A stretch of 64,000 nucleotides of DNA from Sphingomonas sp. S2-65 (GTDB lineage Bacteria > Pseudomonadota > Alphaproteobacteria > Sphingomonadales > Sphingomonadaceae). Position 1 is the stretch's first letter, and every line of letters starts with the position of its first letter. The stretch spans positions 2,166,501 through 2,230,500 of the forward strand of contig NZ_CP090953.1 of NCBI RefSeq assembly GCF_021513175.1. Reading direction: 5' to 3'. Below are positions 44,061-52,803 of the stretch, piece after piece. The notes under the pieces were generated by a model. That model was not told the origin of the DNA. It saw nothing but the letters and a program-made list of their open reading frames with translations, and did not search any database. The translations under genes were made by a program, and so were the position numbers.

Positions 44061-44426
44061 ATGATGTTGGACCTCATCGCCGGCCAAATGAAGCCGGCAC
44101 CCGCTTGGGCCTTGAGCGTAGCCGAACTGGAACAGCTCGGGGTTGATGAGCGATCAGCTCGACACGTCGATGGGGTAACGCCGGGCCTCGTGCTGGATGG
44201 GCGCTGGGTGATGCTCGTGGATGATGAGCCTTACGATGCTGCCACGGCACGTGTCATCGAGATCAGCGGGGCGGAAGCGGTCGACCGCCGCGGGCGCCGA
44301 GCAAGGGTCGAGAGGTGGCGCCGCTTTGCACTCCTGAGGTTTGCGCCGTCGGAGCCGAGCGAGCCTGAGCAATGGGTGGTGCTCTCTACGGCCCTCTCGG
44401 CCGATAGCCTGGCCGGCATGTGGTAA
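44061..44426 (+). CDS. Hypothetical protein with a strong ribosome site
   Basis: 121 residues, with a perfect aggagg 8 bases before the ATG. The protein has a helical start (WALSVAELEQLGVDERSARH), a beta-rich centre (LVLDGRWVMLVDDEPYDAAT), and a basic stretch (RRGRRARVERWRR). No family is recognised. Its isolation and strong signal suggest a real, separately expressed gene. Confidence 0.55.
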   Translation: MMLDLIAGQMKPAPAWALSVAELEQLGVDERSARHVDGVTPGLVLDGRWVMLVDDEPYDAATARVIEISGAEAVDRRGRRARVERWRRFALLRFAPSEPSEPEQWVVLSTALSADSLAGMW

Positions 44427-44648
44427 TGGGGCGCCGATCTGCCCGCAGGCGCGATACTTGTCCTCGTGCCCCTCTGCCGCCGCAGGACGACGTGACGATC
44501 CACGCATCACATCGTGGACGAGCGGCAGCTTTCGGGATCACCGCGAGGCAGGGCGAACGACGACTATTGGGCGCATTGCGGAACGGCGGGATTTGGCCAG
44601 AAGCCTGCAAGCACCGCTCCGACGCGCGCACCGAGTCCGCACTGTGAC

Positions 44649-44981
44649 TCAACTCCTCAACAGTGCTCGCCAGCCTCCAACCGCCATGCGCGCAGCGTCC
44701 TCCGCGCGCCGGCGGGCACCCGACATCAGGAAATTGGAGCGTCCCTTCCATTCAGCGCGGACCCGCTCCTCGCCATAAAGGGCGACTGCCATTTCGTGAT
44801 AGGATGCGCCCGCCGCGATTGCATCGCCGACACGTAGTATCTCCAGTCACCGCGGCAGGCCGAACTCAGGCGGATAGAGCGCTCCGGGGAACCGCCCGGT
44901 GAGGCAAAGCCCCAGCATGCGCCGGAGTGTCAGGACATGGGCATCGACCCCACGCGCGATTGTGTTGCACCAATAGGCCTC
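44649..44981 (-). pseudogene. Relic of a DUF2285-type gene
   Basis: Two minus-strand pieces in one frame are split by a TGA at 44847-44849. The upstream one has VDAHVLTLRRMLGLCLTGRF and LYPPEFGLPR; the other has DAIAAGASYHEMAVALYGEE and ends MAVGGWRALLRS. This is the end of DUF2285, a family often linked to conjugative elements. With the stop read as Arg the piece would be continuous, but there is no start codon, so it is decayed. It hints that a conjugative element once lay here. Confidence 0.55.
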
Positions 44982-45058
44982 TCAAGATGGCCGGTTGCTA
45001 TCCTCATAATCTTCCAAGATGCTCTTCCAGAAACTTCTTGGACTGGAAGGTCGCGAGC

Positions 45059-45646
45059 TCATGCATTGGCGAGGCTAATTGCAGCGTCGACGAGCCTCTC
45101 AATCTCGAGCGCGGAGAGCTTGTGCCTGCGCGTAGCGACATGATGCACGACGCTGCCCATTAGCGTCTGCAAGGCGAAGTCCAGTGACGCGTCGCACGCC
45201 TCGGCTGCCAGGAGACGCAGCGGCGCGCGGTAATGCGGCGCGACCAGTCCCTGATGCGCGTCAAATGCCCTGGCGATCGTCGCATCGCGCCGGGCGGCCG
45301 CGGCGATGTGGAGCAACGCGCCGCCCCGGCTCCCCGCATACATTCGCGAGCAGGTCGCGGCATGCGCGAGCAGCAGCTCCCGCGGCGGCGCATCGGGCGG
45401 CAACTGCGGCGCGAACGAGCGCGCGGTCTCGTCGAGCATATGCGAAACCATGTCCGCCTTGGTCGCGAAGCGGCGATACAGCGTCGATCGGCTGCAGCCC
45501 ACCGCCTGCGCGATTGCTTCGAAGGTCAGTGCCTCGCATCCCACATTGGCGATCAACGCCCATGCCGCCTCGCGTATTGCGTCGTCGAGGTCCGCATTGC
45601 GCGGGCGTCCGCGCCGGCGGGCACCGTCTAGAGCCTCAGAATGCAT
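45059..45646 (-). CDS. TetR/AcrR-family repressor
   Basis: 195 residues from the ATG at 45646, which follows gagg at 8-base spacing. The TetR helix-turn-helix is at about 15-60 (DAIREAAWALIANVGCEALT, FEAIAQAVGCSRSTLYRRF). The C-terminal ligand domain is typical, with an ETAR and Leu-rich helices. It is divergent from the PhoD phosphatase gene, and a 24-base imperfect palindrome lies in the shared region. It probably controls the phosphatase-receptor-phosphodiesterase operon; the effector is unknown. Confidence 0.85.
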   Translation of the reverse strand: MHSEALDGARRRGRPRNADLDDAIREAAWALIANVGCEALTFEAIAQAVGCSRSTLYRRFATKADMVSHMLDETARSFAPQLPPDAPPRELLLAHAATCSRMYAGSRGGALLHIAAAARRDATIARAFDAHQGLVAPHYRAPLRLLAAEACDASLDFALQTLMGSVVHHVATRRHKLSALEIERLVDAAISLANA

Positions 45647-45700
45647 TTCGATATCCTCGCATCCATTTTGATGTCGAAACAACACCAATCTGTCACATAA

Positions 45701-45724
45701 TTCCGATACGGACTCGCATCGTAA
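45701..45724. promoter_or_regulatory. Candidate TetR operator
   Basis: An imperfect palindrome with 8 of 12 arm positions matching, outer arms ttccgat and atcgtaa. It is 55 bases upstream of the tetR-type ATG and 121 bases upstream of the phosphatase gene, in an AT-richer stretch. A suitable position for autorepression. Confidence 0.4.
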
Positions 45725-45844
45725 TTAGAAAAAACAATCAGGGGCGCAGATGATCATAGATACGCGGCGGTGACCTCACCGCGGCGGCGCCTTGCTGCGT
45801 CGTCCGCACGACCATCAAACAATCCGATATCACGGAGTCCGGTT

Positions 45845-47656
45845 ATGAACGACCTCGACCGGCGCGCCCTCGTGCGCGCCCTGGGCGCGGCTGCGCTCGG
45901 CGCACCTGCCCTTGCAACTCCCGGCCTGGCGATGGCCGATGCCGGACCTGGTACCTCGATTAGCTTCGCGCACGGTGTCGCCTCGGGCGATCCACTGGCC
46001 GATCGCGTGATCCTGTGGACGCGCGTCACGCCGGCGGACGGCAATGCCGCGCCGGTCTCGGTGCAGTGGGAAGTCGCTAGCGACGCGGCGTTCGCGCGGA
46101 TCGTGCGCAGCGGCACGGTGCAGACCGGCCCCGAGCGCGACTTCACGGTCAAGGTCGATGCGGGCGGCCTCAAGCCCGGTGCGCGCTACCATTACCGCTT
46201 CCGCAGCGGCGGCGCGACCTCGCCGGCGGGCCAGACCGCGACGCTGCCGCAGGGCCGCGGGACCAAGGAGATGGTCCTCGCCGTCGCCTCCTGCTCCTTC
46301 TATTCGACCGGCTTCTTCAATGCCTATCGCGCGATCGCGGGGCTCGAGCGGGTCGATCTGGTCCTCCATCTCGGCGACTATATCTACGATTACGGCACCG
46401 CGCCCATCGAGCTGGGCATGTCCGTGGGGCTCAAGATCGGCCGCATTCCCACTCCGGCGAACGAGACGATCACGCTCGCCGACTATCGCGAACGCTATGC
46501 GTGTTACCGGCGCGACCCCGATCTTCAGGCCGCGCATGCCCGCGCGCCGTGGATCTGCGTGTGGGACGATCACGAAACCGCCAACGACGCCTGGCAGGGC
46601 GGCGCGCAGAACCACCAGCCGAACGAAGGCGACTGGGCCGCACGGCGCACCGCGGCGGTGCGGGCTTATTATGAGTGGATCCCAATCCGCGATCCCGAGG
46701 CCGGCCGGCCGTTCGAGGCGATCAACCGCAGCTTCGAGCTGGGCGACCTCGCCACGCTGGTGATGCTCGAAAGCCGCCTGCTCGCACGCAGCCGCCAGCT
46801 CAGCGTGGGCAACCCCGAGGACGCGCCGCGCATCGTCTTCGACATGAGCGATCCCGCCGCGCCGAAGCAAGTGATCGACGCCGCGATCGTCGCGCGCGTG
46901 CTCGCCGAGGCGAAAGGCGGCAAGGCGCCGGCACCTTACGCCGTGCGTCCCGATGTCGCCGCGCTCAAGCGCAAGCTCGCCGACCCAGCCCGCCAGCTGC
47001 TCGGCGCCGAGCAGGAAGGCTGGCTGCGCGACAAGATCGCCGGCTCGGTCCGCGCCGGCAAGCGCTGGCAAGTGATCGGCAACCAGGTCGTGATGGCGCG
47101 CACCGCGCTCCCCGACGTAATCGCCGCGATGGGCGAGCAACGCTGGCAAGCGGCGCGCGCCGAGCTTCCCACGGGGATTCGCAGCGCGGTCGAGGCGGTG
47201 GTCAAGGCCGGCAACGCGCTGCCTTCGGGGCTCGACAGCTGGAACGGCTATCCCGCGGCGCGCGAACGGATGGATGCGATGCTCGCCCAGCCCGGCGCCA
47301 CCCCGCTGGTGCTCTCGGGCGACAGCCACGCCTTCTGGGTCAACGAACTGAGCGGCGCGCCGGGCAAGCGGATCGCCGCCGAGATCGGCACCACGGCGAT
47401 CAGTAGCTCGAGCCTGGGCGATCTGCTCGGCGGGTTCGATATCGGCCCGGCCATGGCCGAGGCGAGCGACGAAGTGCTCTATTGCAACCAGATCGCCAAG
47501 GGCTTCGCCCTGGTGACGCTGGGCCGCGAGGCGGCGCAGGTCGATCTCGTCGCGGTGTCCACGGTGCTGCGCCGCGAGCACAGCGTCCGGACGATCGCCA
47601 GCTTCCACATCCTCCCCGGCGAGGGAGGCGGCGTCCAGCCCATCCGCCGGGGCTGA
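45845..47656 (+). CDS. phoD: PhoD-like alkaline phosphatase/phosphodiesterase, Tat-exported
   Basis: 603 residues from the ATG at 45845 (ggag, 7-base spacing). The Tat signal is DRRALVRALGAAALG. The PhoD_N domain follows (FAHGVASGDPLADRVILWTR), then the metallophosphatase core: LHLGDYIYDYG, WDDHETANDAW, and LSGDSHAFW. It removes phosphate from mono- or diesters in the periplasm using bound Ca/Fe. It heads an operon with a TonB receptor and a glycerophosphodiesterase, which suits phosphate scavenging. Classical Pho boxes were not seen; a TetR regulator instead lies beside it. Confidence 0.88.
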   Translation: MNDLDRRALVRALGAAALGAPALATPGLAMADAGPGTSISFAHGVASGDPLADRVILWTRVTPADGNAAPVSVQWEVASDAAFARIVRSGTVQTGPERDFTVKVDAGGLKPGARYHYRFRSGGATSPAGQTATLPQGRGTKEMVLAVASCSFYSTGFFNAYRAIAGLERVDLVLHLGDYIYDYGTAPIELGMSVGLKIGRIPTPANETITLADYRERYACYRRDPDLQAAHARAPWICVWDDHETANDAWQGGAQNHQPNEGDWAARRTAAVRAYYEWIPIRDPEAGRPFEAINRSFELGDLATLVMLESRLLARSRQLSVGNPEDAPRIVFDMSDPAAPKQVIDAAIVARVLAEAKGGKAPAPYAVRPDVAALKRKLADPARQLLGAEQEGWLRDKIAGSVRAGKRWQVIGNQVVMARTALPDVIAAMGEQRWQAARAELPTGIRSAVEAVVKAGNALPSGLDSWNGYPAARERMDAMLAQPGATPLVLSGDSHAFWVNELSGAPGKRIAAEIGTTAISSSSLGDLLGGFDIGPAMAEASDEVLYCNQIAKGFALVTLGREAAQVDLVAVSTVLRREHSVRTIASFHILPGEGGGVQPIRRG

Positions 47657-47754
47657 CCTGCCCACCCCAATCTCTGCAGCCGGGATCGCACGCGCTTTCC
47701 CGGGTGGCTGCTTGCGTCCGCATTCCATCGACTTCAACAACACGGGAGTGAATC

Positions 47755-50661
47755 ATGAAGAACGACAAGAGGGTCGCGCTTTTCGCCGGAACGGCGATCG
47801 CGCTATTGTGGTCCGCCAGCGCTTTTGCGCAGGACGTGCCGGAAACGCCTGCCGATAGCGGCGACGCAGCCGAGGAAATCACCGTCACCGGATCGCGCAT
47901 CGCGCGAAAGGACTATTCGGCCGACAGCCCGATCGTTACCGTCGGCGAGGAGCTGATCCGCTCGAACGGCCCGGCGACGCTCGAAGCGACGCTCAACCTG
48001 CTGCCCCAGCTCACCCCCGATTCCGGCTCGACCTCTGGCGGGCAGGCCGCACAGGGCCGCGCGACGCTCAACCTGCGCGGGCTCGGCCCGTCGCGTACGC
48101 TGGTGCTGCTCGACGGCCGCCGGCTCCAGCCCGGGGATCCGCTCGGCGCAGTCGATCTCAATTCGGTGCCGAGTGCGCTGATCGAGAATGTCGAAGTGAT
48201 CACCGGCGGCGCCTCGGCCGCTTATGGCTCGGACGCGATCGCCGGGGTGGTGAACTTCCGGCTCAAGCGCAATTTCCAGGGCGTAGCGCTTGACGCCGAT
48301 TACGGCGTCAGCGAGCGCGGCGACGGGCAGAACCTCAATCTCGCCGGGACGATCGGCGGGAATTTCGGCGATGGCCGCGGCAATGCGGTGATCTCCGCCA
48401 CTTACATGGATCGCAAGCGTGTCGATCGCGGCAGCCGCGAGTTCTTCGAGGATGGAGGCATCACGTCGGTGCTGCCGAGCGGCCTGATCTATGCGGTCGC
48501 CACCAATCTGCCCACTCAGGCGGCGGTCAACCAGGTGTTCCAGGGATATGGCGTCACCACCACGCTGTCGCGCGCCTCGGCGTACAGCGTAAACCCCGAT
48601 GGCACGCTGTTCACGCTGACTCCGGTCTACAACTTTAAATTCCCGCAGAACGGGCCCTATGTCATCACGTCGAACGGCCAGGTCGCAGTGCCGCTCGGCG
48701 AGGCCGCGCCCCTCCAGCAGCCGCTTGAGCGCGAGACGGTGTTCGGGCGTATCAACTACAAGCTGACCGACGATATCGAAGCCTATGCGCAGTTCAACTA
48801 CGCGCATTACCAGAACAACCAGACGGGTTATGGCAAGAACCAAGCGATCACGCGCGACGTGTATCTGCCAGTGACCAACCCATTCATCCCGCAGGCGCTC
48901 CGCACGATCGCGGCCTCGCGTCCCAACCCGACCGCGCCGCTGCTGCTCTACTTCAACACTGGCCGCTTCTCGCCGGATATTGCCGAACAGACCTATGACG
49001 TGTCGCAGGTGCTTGGCGGCGTCCGCGGCACGGTCGCCGCGATCGACGGAACCTGGGACATTTCGGCGTCGGCCGGCCGGTCCAAGCTCGATTCGAAGCT
49101 TGCCGGCTATGTCGATCGCGCCGCCTATCTGTCGCTTATCGAGGCGCGGGACGGCGGCGTCAGCATCTGCCAGGGCGGGCTCAACCCGCTGGTGCTCGAC
49201 CGTCCGTCACAGGACTGCCTGGACTACATGCTGCGCGAATTGCACGAGACGAGCACGCTCAAGCAGACCAACGTCGAAGCCAACCTCCAGGGGCGCATGT
49301 TCAAGCTGCCCGCGGGCGACCTGCGCTTCGCCGCGGGCCTCGCCTATCGCAAGAACAGCTACAGCTATTCGCCCGATGCGCAGCGGATCAACGCCACCGT
49401 GCTCGCCGCGGCAGTGAGCAACCCCACCGAAGGCAGCACCGAGAGCAAGGAAGCCTATGCAGAGCTGCTCGTACCGGTACTCGCGGACCTGCCGTTCATC
49501 CATAAGCTCGATCTGAATGCCGCCTATCGCTATGCCGACTACGACACCGTCGGCGGCGTCCACACCTACAAGCTGAGCGGCGACTGGCAGTTCACCCGCT
49601 CGCTCAGCCTGCGCGGGGGCTATCAACGCGCGATCCGCGCGCCTTCGGTCGGCGAGTTGTTCCAGCCGGTCGAGCAGAGCGGCACCACGGTGGGCCGGAT
49701 CTCGGCCGGGCTCGGGGATCCGTGCGACATCAGCGGCACCTATCGCACCGGCCCGAACGCCGCCAAGGTCCGCGCGCTGTGCATCGCCACCGGCATTCCG
49801 GAATCGGTGGTCGACCTCCATCGCTTCTCGGGCACGTCGGTCCAGTCGAACGTCGGCGGCAACCGCAACCTCAAGGAAGAGACGTCAGACACCTACACGG
49901 TCGGCCTGGTGTTTCGCCCGCAATGGCAGTCGTCCTTGCTGTCGAACGTCTCGCTGTCGGTCGACTACTTCAACATCAAGATCAAGGATGCCGTCGGGCT
50001 CATCACCGGCGACGTCATCAGCCAGCGCTGCTTCAACGGCGCGGGGGATTCGAACCCGAACTACGATCCCGGCAACTTCTACTGCAAGCTGATCCAGCGC
50101 GGCCCGTCGGGCGGTCTGGCGATCATCGACACCCCGCTGCTCAACCTTGCCGGCTATCAGACCGCTGGCGTCGACGTTCAGCTCGATTGGTCGGCACGCA
50201 TCGCCGATAGCAGCCGGATCGGCGTCAACCTGCTCGCCAGCTATGTCGACAAATATGCAATTCAGTCGCTGCAGGGCGCGAAGTTCACCGAATATGCAGG
50301 CACGATCGGCAACGGCCAGATCAGCTCGGGCTCGATCTCGCATCCGCGCTGGCGGACGGTGACGAACCTCTCCTACGACGGCGGCACCTTCGGCCTCAGC
50401 CTGCGCTGGCGCTGGATCGACAAGATGTCGAACGCGGCCAATGTCGGCATCTCCGGCGCGACCGCGCCCGGCGTGGCAGCGGTGAGCTATTTCGACGCCA
50501 ACGCGCGGTTCACGATCAGCCCGACGATGGGCTTTCGCCTCGGCATCCTCAACCTGACCGACAAGCAGCCCCCGGTGTGGACCGGCGAGGCCGCCACTGA
50601 TTCCAACCTCTACGACGTGGTCGGCCGCCGCTTCTTCGCGGGCGTCAGCCTGAAGTTCTGA
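47755..50661 (+). CDS. TonB-dependent outer-membrane receptor
   Basis: 968 residues. The signal peptide ends SAFAQ, a TonB-box/plug entry (ITVTGSRIARKDY) follows, and then the plug (LNLRGLGPSRTLVLLDGRRL, ENVEVITGGASAAYGSDAIAG). The barrel ends in VSLKF. This is the sphingomonad type without the carboxypeptidase-like extension seen in the other receptor. Placed between a PhoD phosphatase and a GDPD, it may import an organophosphate ligand such as a glycerophosphodiester or phytate-like compound. Ligand specificity is inference. It follows phoD by 98 bases, with a GC-rich hairpin in between. Confidence 0.9.
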   Translation: MKNDKRVALFAGTAIALLWSASAFAQDVPETPADSGDAAEEITVTGSRIARKDYSADSPIVTVGEELIRSNGPATLEATLNLLPQLTPDSGSTSGGQAAQGRATLNLRGLGPSRTLVLLDGRRLQPGDPLGAVDLNSVPSALIENVEVITGGASAAYGSDAIAGVVNFRLKRNFQGVALDADYGVSERGDGQNLNLAGTIGGNFGDGRGNAVISATYMDRKRVDRGSREFFEDGGITSVLPSGLIYAVATNLPTQAAVNQVFQGYGVTTTLSRASAYSVNPDGTLFTLTPVYNFKFPQNGPYVITSNGQVAVPLGEAAPLQQPLERETVFGRINYKLTDDIEAYAQFNYAHYQNNQTGYGKNQAITRDVYLPVTNPFIPQALRTIAASRPNPTAPLLLYFNTGRFSPDIAEQTYDVSQVLGGVRGTVAAIDGTWDISASAGRSKLDSKLAGYVDRAAYLSLIEARDGGVSICQGGLNPLVLDRPSQDCLDYMLRELHETSTLKQTNVEANLQGRMFKLPAGDLRFAAGLAYRKNSYSYSPDAQRINATVLAAAVSNPTEGSTESKEAYAELLVPVLADLPFIHKLDLNAAYRYADYDTVGGVHTYKLSGDWQFTRSLSLRGGYQRAIRAPSVGELFQPVEQSGTTVGRISAGLGDPCDISGTYRTGPNAAKVRALCIATGIPESVVDLHRFSGTSVQSNVGGNRNLKEETSDTYTVGLVFRPQWQSSLLSNVSLSVDYFNIKIKDAVGLITGDVISQRCFNGAGDSNPNYDPGNFYCKLIQRGPSGGLAIIDTPLLNLAGYQTAGVDVQLDWSARIADSSRIGVNLLASYVDKYAIQSLQGAKFTEYAGTIGNGQISSGSISHPRWRTVTNLSYDGGTFGLSLRWRWIDKMSNAANVGISGATAPGVAAVSYFDANARFTISPTMGFRLGILNLTDKQPPVWTGEAATDSNLYDVVGRRFFAGVSLKF

Positions 50662-50684
50662 TCCGAAACCCAGGAGATATGATC

Positions 50685-51632
50685 ATGAAATCCTTGTTTC
50701 TGGCGCTCGCCGCCGGTTCCACGATCCTGAGCGGTCCGGCGCTTTCCGGTCCGGCAAAGGCCCCGACGGCGGCGGGGATCGCCCGGGCGGCGCAGGCCGG
50801 CATTCCCAAGCTGCTCGCCTGCCTGCGCAACGAGCGCGTGCCGCTGATCGGCGCGCATCGCGGCGGGCCGATCCCGGAGTTTCCCGAGAACGCGCTCGCC
50901 ACGTTCGAGCGCACTGCGGGGCTTATCCCCGTGTTCCTCGAGATCGACGTCCAGCAGAGCTTCGACGACCAGCTGTTCCTCAACCACGATCCGGTGCTCG
51001 AGCGGAACATGGTCGGCTATGGGACGATCCGCGACATGCGCTGGGCGCAGATCGCCCCGCTCAAGCTGCGCGACCAAACCGGCCAGCCCACCGGCTACAC
51101 CGCGCCGCTGCTCGCCGACGCGCTGAAATGGGCCGATGGCCGAGCGCTGCTGCTGCTCGACGTCAAGCCCGCTACCGATCCCGAACTGCTTGTCCAGGCG
51201 GTGCGCGCGGCGGGCGCAGAGGGCCGCGTGATGTACCTGGCCTATACGATCAAGCAGGCGCTGGGCTTACGCAAGCTGCTGCCCGATGCCGTGGTCGCGC
51301 TGCCGGTGTTCGATCGCGCCGGGCTCGAAGCGGCGAAGACCGCGGGGTTGGTCGGCGACAAGCTGCTCGCGATGGTCCGCCCCGATCGCGCCGACGCTGG
51401 GATGATTCCCGAGCTCGAGGCGCTCGGCGCGACGGCGCTGGCCGGATCCTATGGCGGGCCGCAGTCCCCCGACGCGGTATACAGAACGTCCGCGGACGCG
51501 GGTGCCTATCAGGCCCTGGCGGCGAAAGGTCCAAGGCTGATCGCGTCCAATCGGCCGTTCGAAGCGATCTCCGCCATGCTCAAGCAGCCCGGCTATGCGG
51601 CGAAGCTGGCACGCTGCGGCGTAAATGGCTGA
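50685..51632 (+). CDS. Glycerophosphodiester phosphodiesterase, exported
   Basis: 315 residues. I prefer the ATG at 50685 over 50679 because the caggag site lies 8 bases before it. The signal peptide ends ALSG or nearby. The GDPD core has VPLIGAHRGG with catalytic His, PENALATFERT, EIDVQ (metal Glu-Asp), and LNHDP with the second His. It cleaves glycerophosphodiesters to glycerol-3-phosphate and an alcohol. As last gene of the operon it can work with PhoD to liberate phosphate from phospholipid breakdown products. Confidence 0.85.
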   Translation: MKSLFLALAAGSTILSGPALSGPAKAPTAAGIARAAQAGIPKLLACLRNERVPLIGAHRGGPIPEFPENALATFERTAGLIPVFLEIDVQQSFDDQLFLNHDPVLERNMVGYGTIRDMRWAQIAPLKLRDQTGQPTGYTAPLLADALKWADGRALLLLDVKPATDPELLVQAVRAAGAEGRVMYLAYTIKQALGLRKLLPDAVVALPVFDRAGLEAAKTAGLVGDKLLAMVRPDRADAGMIPELEALGATALAGSYGGPQSPDAVYRTSADAGAYQALAAKGPRLIASNRPFEAISAMLKQPGYAAKLARCGVNG

Positions 51633-51643
51633 TGGAGGCGAAA

Positions 51644-51674
51644 CGGCGGAGCTTGCGCTCCGCCGTCATCTTTC
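51644..51674 (+). terminator. Rho-independent terminator of the phoD operon
   Basis: A 9-base perfect stem (cggcggagc with gctccgccg) around a ttgc loop, followed by tcatctttcct. It begins 12 bases after the phosphodiesterase stop. The remaining 300 bases to the ompW end (51675-51984) contain no supported gene. Confidence 0.75.
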
Positions 51675-51984
51675 CTCGCGTGGGGCGATCACCCAAGTTC
51701 ATCCAATCATCGGTTTTTTGCGATCCAGGCTGCCGAAAAATACCGCGCGCGCAGTGAGCAATGCTGGTGCGCCGGACAGGGACAGGATCGCCTCCGCGTT
51801 GATGCCCGCCTGTCCGGTCGCATTGGCAGCAAGTTGACCCGGAGCCTCGTTCGCCGTGCACCTGACAATCATCCTGCATCGGAAGCGGCGCCCGGCACGA
51901 CAAAATGCAAGCCAGCGTTAGACATCGGCCCGGCAATAGGGATCGCTGCGCGCTGGTATTGACCCGGAACCGTCGCCGCTTCTT

Positions 51985-52674
51985 TCAAAGCCGCAAGCCC
52001 AACCCGACCCCGAACACCAGCGGATCGAGATGCAGCATCACCGACTGGGTTCCTGCCGCCGTGGTGCGCAGCCGGGCAGCGGTGTCAATATCGATATATT
52101 TGACGTCGAGGTTGAGGAACAGCCTGGGCGTCAAGTCCAGGTCGACTCCGATCTGCCCCGCCCAACCGACGCTATCGTCCATATGGACGCGCGTCTTGCC
52201 GACTGCGGCTTCGAGCCCGCCCGACGCCTTCTCGTCCCAGAAGACCGTGTAGTTGATGCCCGCGCCGACATATGGCCGAACCGCGCCTTGCGGATTGAAG
52301 TGGTATTGCGCGGTCAGCGTCGGCGGCAGTACCCAGGTGGAGGCGAGCTTGCCGATCGATCCGGTCGTTCCCGACCGTCCGCTGGCGCTGTGCTTGGTGG
52401 TCGAGGCGATGAGTTCGAAGCCGATATGGTCGGTTGCCATATAGGTCAGGTCGAGTTCGGGCATGGCGCTGTTGTCCACACTCGCTTTCTCGCCGGGGAA
52501 GGCCGGCAGGATGTCGCCCGAGCGCTCGTTCGGCGCGACCAGGATGGCACGGGCGCGCAGCAGCACGTCGCCGGCCTGGATGCCGGTGCGCGCTTCGCTC
52601 TGCGCGCAGGCGGGCATCGCCGCCATGACCGCTACCGCGCCGATCAGGCCGGCGCCGATTCGGAAGATGTTCAT
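51985..52674 (-). CDS. ompW: OmpW-family outer-membrane protein
   Basis: 229 residues from the ATG at 52674 with ggag upstream. The signal peptide ends PACAQ. OmpW hallmarks are present: VLLRARAILVAPNE, LDLTYMATDHIGFELIAS, PPTLTAQYHFNPQGAVRPYVGAGINYT, and the C-terminal barrel strand with terminal aromatic/leucine pattern (LVFGVGLGLRL). OmpW forms an eight-stranded barrel for small hydrophobic molecules and is often FNR-controlled. It is divergent from hemN with two FNR-like boxes between, so oxygen control is likely. Confidence 0.9.
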   Translation of the reverse strand: MNIFRIGAGLIGAVAVMAAMPACAQSEARTGIQAGDVLLRARAILVAPNERSGDILPAFPGEKASVDNSAMPELDLTYMATDHIGFELIASTTKHSASGRSGTTGSIGKLASTWVLPPTLTAQYHFNPQGAVRPYVGAGINYTVFWDEKASGGLEAAVGKTRVHMDDSVGWAGQIGVDLDLTPRLFLNLDVKYIDIDTAARLRTTAAGTQSVMLHLDPLVFGVGLGLRL

Positions 52675-52733
52675 TCCCCTTGCTCCTTTGTTCGGGTCTG
52701 GGGGCGGCCTAGGCGGCGGCCGGCCGACAAACA

Positions 52734-52747
52734 TTGACCGCGGCCAA
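52734..52747. promoter_or_regulatory. FNR-like box 1 (ompW side)
   Basis: TTGACCGCGGCCAA matches TTGAC-N4-GTCAA with one change. It lies 60 bases upstream of the ompW ATG and 57 before hemN. Its middle is the same as the perfect box before cydA. Confidence 0.6.
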
Positions 52748-52755
52748 GCGCAGGA

Positions 52756-52769
52756 TTGACGGGGATCAA
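52756..52769. promoter_or_regulatory. FNR-like box 2 (hemN side)
   Basis: TTGACGGGGATCAA fits the TTGAY-N4-RTCAA consensus exactly. It is 35 bases upstream of the hemN ATG and overlaps the longest possible TTG-started version of hemN, which supports the later start. Its centre is 22 bases from box 1, two helical turns. Confidence 0.7.
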
Positions 52770-52803
52770 AGAGGCCAGGGGGCGGCGGGCGCATCCAGCA
52801 TGC

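Noticed and set aside
45830..47743. A 637-codon minus-strand frame over phoD
   Set aside because: The plus strand has the full PhoD motif set and ribosome site; the antisense frame is a composition artefact.
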